From: Paludibaculum fermentans
GTDB lineage: Bacteria > Acidobacteriota > Terriglobia > Bryobacterales > Bryobacteraceae
Length of the DNA: 64,000 bases
Reading direction: 5' to 3'
Assembly: GCF_015277775.1 (NCBI RefSeq)
Contig: NZ_CP063849.1
Span: 2,852,001-2,916,000 of the forward strand
The translations under genes and the position numbers were made by a program. Within the stretch, counting starts at the first letter, position 1; every line of letters begins with the position of its first letter. Shown in pieces: positions 61,445-64,000 of this stretch. The notes under the pieces were generated by a model. The model was given only the letters and a program-made list of their open reading frames with translations. It made no database searches and had not been told where the DNA came from.

Positions 61445-62863
61445 CTACAGCGCCCGCATGAAGGCGACCAGGTCCGATTTCTCGGCCGGGGTCAGTTGCA
61501 GCTCCAGGGCGAGATTGAAGAACTCCACTGTATCTTCGAGGGTCAGCAACCGGCCGTCATGCAGATAGGGCGGTGAATCCTTCACCCCGCGGAGCGGGAA
61601 CGTCTTGATGGGCCCGTCGCCGTAGGACATCATGTTGTTGACCATGCGCGGCTTGAAGAAGCGCTCCGTCTGGAGGTTGTGCATGCTGTTGTCGGTGTAA
61701 TAGGGCGCCTGATGGCATGAGGCGCACTGGCCCTTGCCAAAGAATACGGCCTGGCCGCGCAGTTCCGCCGCATCCGCCTTCTTCGGATTCAACTTGCCGT
61801 CGACGCCGAGTTTGGGCGCGGGTGGGAAGTCGAGAATCTCCTGAAACTCCGCCATGGCATGGACCTGGCTGCCGCGGTCGAGTATGTTCACGCCCTTCTT
61901 CTGCGCGATCACCGGGTCTCCGTCAAAGTACGCGGCGCGCTGCTCAAACTCGGTGAAGTCCTCGATGGTCTTCAACGCCCGCTGGGAACCGAAGAGGCGT
62001 TGAATATTGGCTCCGCGCAGGGTCGGCGTGTTGATGCGATGCCGGAACTCCTGCGGCCGCGCGTCGCCGGCCAGATGCGTGGCGCGGTTGGTGTGGCCGT
62101 TGGCATGGCAATCGAAGCAGGTGACGCCGCGGCTGACACGCTCAGAGCGGCGGTCTTCGGTGGCGTTGAACTGCTGCTGCGGGAAGGGTGTCACCAGCAG
62201 GCGAAGTCCCTCCAACTGCTTGGGATTCAGGAGTCCGTTGAACACCTCATAGAAATTGTCGATGGTGATGAGCTTGCCTTTGGAGACATCGCCCAGATCG
62301 GTGCGGGTGGTCAGAAAGATGGGTGGAGGAAAGTCGGGTAGGAAGTGGTCTGGAATGTCGTAATCCAGGTCGAAGCGGGTGAGGTCCCGGCTCTCCTGCT
62401 TCTTCACCTCATCGATTTCGAACTTTGGGAAGATCATCCCGCCCTCAGGGTGATTGGGATGAGGCAGAGGCTCAAAGCCGGCGGGGTAGAGGCTGCGCTC
62501 CCTGATCTGGTCCGGGGTCAATTTGGAGAGCTGGTCCCAGGTTGTGCCCGCGGCGAGTTTGACGCGCACACCCTGCTGCACGGCCTTGCCTCCGGACATG
62601 CGGACGCCTTGGGCCGGGCGATTGCTGAGATCGTAGCGCTGCTCGAGTAGGGCCAGGTGCCGCCGCATGATCTCGGGCTTGGCCGCGACCATGCGGGTCA
62701 TGATGGTCGAGAAAGTCTCGTGAATGTCGACCGGCGCGTAACTGGAAGGTTTCTTGCCGTCGTCCTGCGCGCGCAGCGTGCCAACGGACAGCAACAAGCA
62801 GGCAGTCATGAATAAGCCGGCGGTCAACAGCGCCCATTCGAGTTTGCGAAGAATCGTTGTCAT
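61445..62863 (-). CDS. Dihaem cytochrome c peroxidase-like protein
   Basis: 472 residues with GGGAGGT before the ATG. The N-terminus has one hydrophobic segment (LEWALLTAGLFMTACLLLSV), a signal or anchor. Two haem c sites are visible, CFDCHANGH near residue 248 and CASCHQAPY near residue 378, with the second-domain signature PLRGVKDSPPYLHDGRLLTL, as in MauG/CcpA-type dihaem proteins. The N-terminal ~230 residues are longer than in classical CcpA. It probably acts as a periplasmic peroxidase or dihaem oxidoreductase; the haem-coordinating methionine or tyrosine cannot be assigned from sequence alone. The FNR gene lies 51 bases upstream. Confidence 0.85.
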   Translation of the reverse strand: MTTILRKLEWALLTAGLFMTACLLLSVGTLRAQDDGKKPSSYAPVDIHETFSTIMTRMVAAKPEIMRRHLALLEQRYDLSNRPAQGVRMSGGKAVQQGVRVKLAAGTTWDQLSKLTPDQIRERSLYPAGFEPLPHPNHPEGGMIFPKFEIDEVKKQESRDLTRFDLDYDIPDHFLPDFPPPIFLTTRTDLGDVSKGKLITIDNFYEVFNGLLNPKQLEGLRLLVTPFPQQQFNATEDRRSERVSRGVTCFDCHANGHTNRATHLAGDARPQEFRHRINTPTLRGANIQRLFGSQRALKTIEDFTEFEQRAAYFDGDPVIAQKKGVNILDRGSQVHAMAEFQEILDFPPAPKLGVDGKLNPKKADAAELRGQAVFFGKGQCASCHQAPYYTDNSMHNLQTERFFKPRMVNNMMSYGDGPIKTFPLRGVKDSPPYLHDGRLLTLEDTVEFFNLALELQLTPAEKSDLVAFMRAL

Positions 62864-62914
62864 CGGACCTCCCGCGGATCCTTATGCACTTCGCGCGCCA
62901 TCGCCGCAGGCCTT

Positions 62915-63655
62915 TCAATACCCGGCAAACTCCTCCGCGCGGATGTCGTCCTCGCGGATTCCGGCCTGACTGAGCATCGTGTGGAGCGCCTGCACCATTT
63001 GGGGCGGGCCGGCTACGTAGTAGAGCGGGGCTACGGCGTTCCGGAGATACCTGGACAGCATCGCCCGGTCAATTTTTCCGGTTTCGCCGTTCCAGCGCCG
63101 CTGCGATTTTGCCATTCCGGTCATCGTCGCAATCAGTTTGTAGTTCGGATTTTCCCGCTCGAGCGCCTGGAGTTCCTCGAGAAAGGGAGCGTCCTCGGGC
63201 CGTCGGTTCGAATAGAAGAGGAAGATGCGGCGAGGGAGTTCTTCTTCGGCCGCGCGCAGCACCATGCTCCGGAAGGGTGTGATGCCGATGCCGCCCGCCA
63301 AAAGGACGGCGGGTCGCGGCGAGGCGCCGTCGAGTGTCAGGTCACCCGCGGGACCAGTCAGATGAACCGACGTACCGACCCGTAGAGACTGCAACGTGCG
63401 TTTGAAGGCCGAATCCCGCAGGCGTGTAGCGATCATCAGGCTCGCCTCGTGGGGGCTGCTCGCGATAGAGAATGTTCGCGTGTTCCCTTCCCCATCCGTT
63501 TGCTTGGGATCGATCAGAGTCATGTCCAGATACTGGCCTGCCTGGAAGGACCAGTGCGACGGCCTTTCAAAACGGAGGGCCAGCGTGCGCTCGGCGACTT
63601 CCTGCCGGCTCAACAGCTTGGACAGAGGGCTGGGCGCGACTGCAGCGGCGCTCAT
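62915..63655 (-). CDS. Ferredoxin-NADP reductase-type flavoprotein
   Basis: 246 residues. FAD site RTFSIASSP (R-x-F-S), pyridine-nucleotide site VLLAGGIGITPFRSMVL and the late LYYVAGPPQMVQAL match the FNR superfamily as a stand-alone module with no ferredoxin or globin domain. The C-terminus AGIREDDIRAEEFAGY matches the closing beta strand of the fold. It transfers electrons between NAD(P)H and a small carrier. Its neighbour in the same direction is the dihaem peroxidase-like protein, so it could feed a redox chain, though it is cytoplasmic. Confidence 0.85.
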   Translation of the reverse strand: MSAAAVAPSPLSKLLSRQEVAERTLALRFERPSHWSFQAGQYLDMTLIDPKQTDGEGNTRTFSIASSPHEASLMIATRLRDSAFKRTLQSLRVGTSVHLTGPAGDLTLDGASPRPAVLLAGGIGITPFRSMVLRAAEEELPRRIFLFYSNRRPEDAPFLEELQALERENPNYKLIATMTGMAKSQRRWNGETGKIDRAMLSRYLRNAVAPLYYVAGPPQMVQALHTMLSQAGIREDDIRAEEFAGY

Positions 63656-63674
63656 GCCGGCACCACTTCGCGGT

Positions 63675-64000
63675 TCATAGCTCCCCCACCATGTGTTCGA
63701 TCCCGCTGGAGGTGTAGTAGCGGGCGACCAACGGGCGCCGGGTCTCGAGAACTTTCCAAGCCTCGACTTTCCTCGACTCGGTGGGACAGTGTACGGCGAC
63801 GAACGCCTCGCCCCGTTTCGCCGCGGCCAGATCCCTGTCGGCGTAGGCGGCCTCGGTGCCGATGGTTCGAGACAGTTCCGTCATCAGCAAGCCCCACAGA
63901 CCGTCCTGGTACAGGTGTTCCTCGGCGAACTGGACCACCTCTTCGCCGGTTGCCGCGATGACGTCTTCCTCGACCTGGCCGGCGAGACGGAGCTCCGCCA
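63675..64000 (-). CDS. Hypothetical protein, 5' end outside window
   Basis: The frame stays open to the right edge, so the start lies beyond 64000; the first GTG in the window is not preceded by a ribosome site. The visible 108 residues are soluble and mostly alpha/beta: GLWGLLMTELSRTIGTEAAY, RGEAFVAVHCPTESRKVEAW, RPLVARYYTSSGIEHMVGE. This recalls general-stress or low-temperature-response domains that have a nucleotide-like beta-alpha-beta unit, but I cannot name the family. The FNR gene begins 19 bases after its stop. Confidence 0.6.
   Translation of the reverse strand, partial: AELRLAGQVEEDVIAATGEEVVQFAEEHLYQDGLWGLLMTELSRTIGTEAAYADRDLAAAKRGEAFVAVHCPTESRKVEAWKVLETRRPLVARYYTSSGIEHMVGEL

Noticed and set aside
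1-64000. tRNA, rRNA, phage integrase, attachment sites, restriction or other defence genes
   Set aside because: None was recognised on either strand by reading; the only mobile element supported is the IS481 copy.

Overview
The window is GC-rich and looks like a chromosomal segment of an Acidobacteriota bacterium of the Solibacter/Bryobacter/Paludibaculum type (Bryobacterales). This rests on family content: two Oar-like TonB-dependent receptors with an N-terminal carboxypeptidase-regulatory domain, a huge secreted protein with SBBP and BNR repeats that ends in what looks like the Solibacter C-terminal domain (TIGR03437), Tat-exported aldo/keto reductases with ferredoxin-like tails, a DUF1080 protein, DUF2264 and DUF6599 proteins, a sulfatase and a PEP-CTERM protein. 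The genus is an inference; there is no rRNA or tRNA gene to confirm it.

Layout. 1-9.5 kb: end of a two-domain glycosyltransferase, a DinB-like protein, a class V aminotransferase, an M48 protease, NDH-2 coupled to an Ig-like protein, a DUF2264 protein and a membrane-anchored Ig-like protein. 9.6-12.5 kb: a tandemly duplicated unit made of a conserved upstream element, a small ORF and a TPR protein. 12.5-16.8 kb: two paralogous Tat-signal aldo/keto reductases around a DUF362 protein, plus a DUF6599 protein. 16.8-24.8 kb: SBBP/BNR protein, lipoprotein, geranylgeranyl-reductase-like flavoprotein, HemL, sulfatase. 24.8-31.5 kb: M28 peptidase, a membrane protein, an amidohydrolase, a divergent MauE/DoxX-thioredoxin protein, an MFS transporter, and a carboxymuconolactone-decarboxylase/AhpD-like gene that an in-frame TGA splits exactly at the second catalytic cysteine. 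I read that gene as a selenoprotein. 31.5-43.8 kb: TonB-dependent receptor, PEP-CTERM protein, argS, a [2Fe-2S] ferredoxin, then a compact minus-strand run (small protein, hypothetical-FolD fusion, coaE, HtrA-like protease, DUF1080 protein, lipoprotein).

44.8-56.7 kb is an accessory, rearranged region. A giant surface protein with eight ~465-bp InlB-like repeats is broken by four lesions within 1.1 kb. Two are single-base insertions. Two are replacements of ~80 bp of repeat by similar-sized pieces of the 3' ends of unrelated genes (methionine aminopeptidase and, probably, B12-dependent ribonucleotide reductase). Downstream lie a truncated multihaem cytochrome, an IS481-family element, an inverted stray copy of the repeat, dispersed hairpin repeats and a truncated methionine aminopeptidase. 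56.7-64 kb returns to ordinary genes: a TonB-dependent receptor, an MBL-fold hydrolase, a dihaem cytochrome c peroxidase-like protein, an FNR-type reductase and a gene that leaves the window.

Most interesting: (1) the Sec-containing AhpD-like gene with a good SECIS candidate, sitting between a TonB receptor and an MFS transporter; (2) the mosaic replacements in the repeat gene, either a real recombination process or an assembly fault; (3) the duplicated element/small-ORF/TPR unit, with a terminator inside the first copy; (4) palindromes centred on stop codons at two gene junctions that mask the next gene's start signals.
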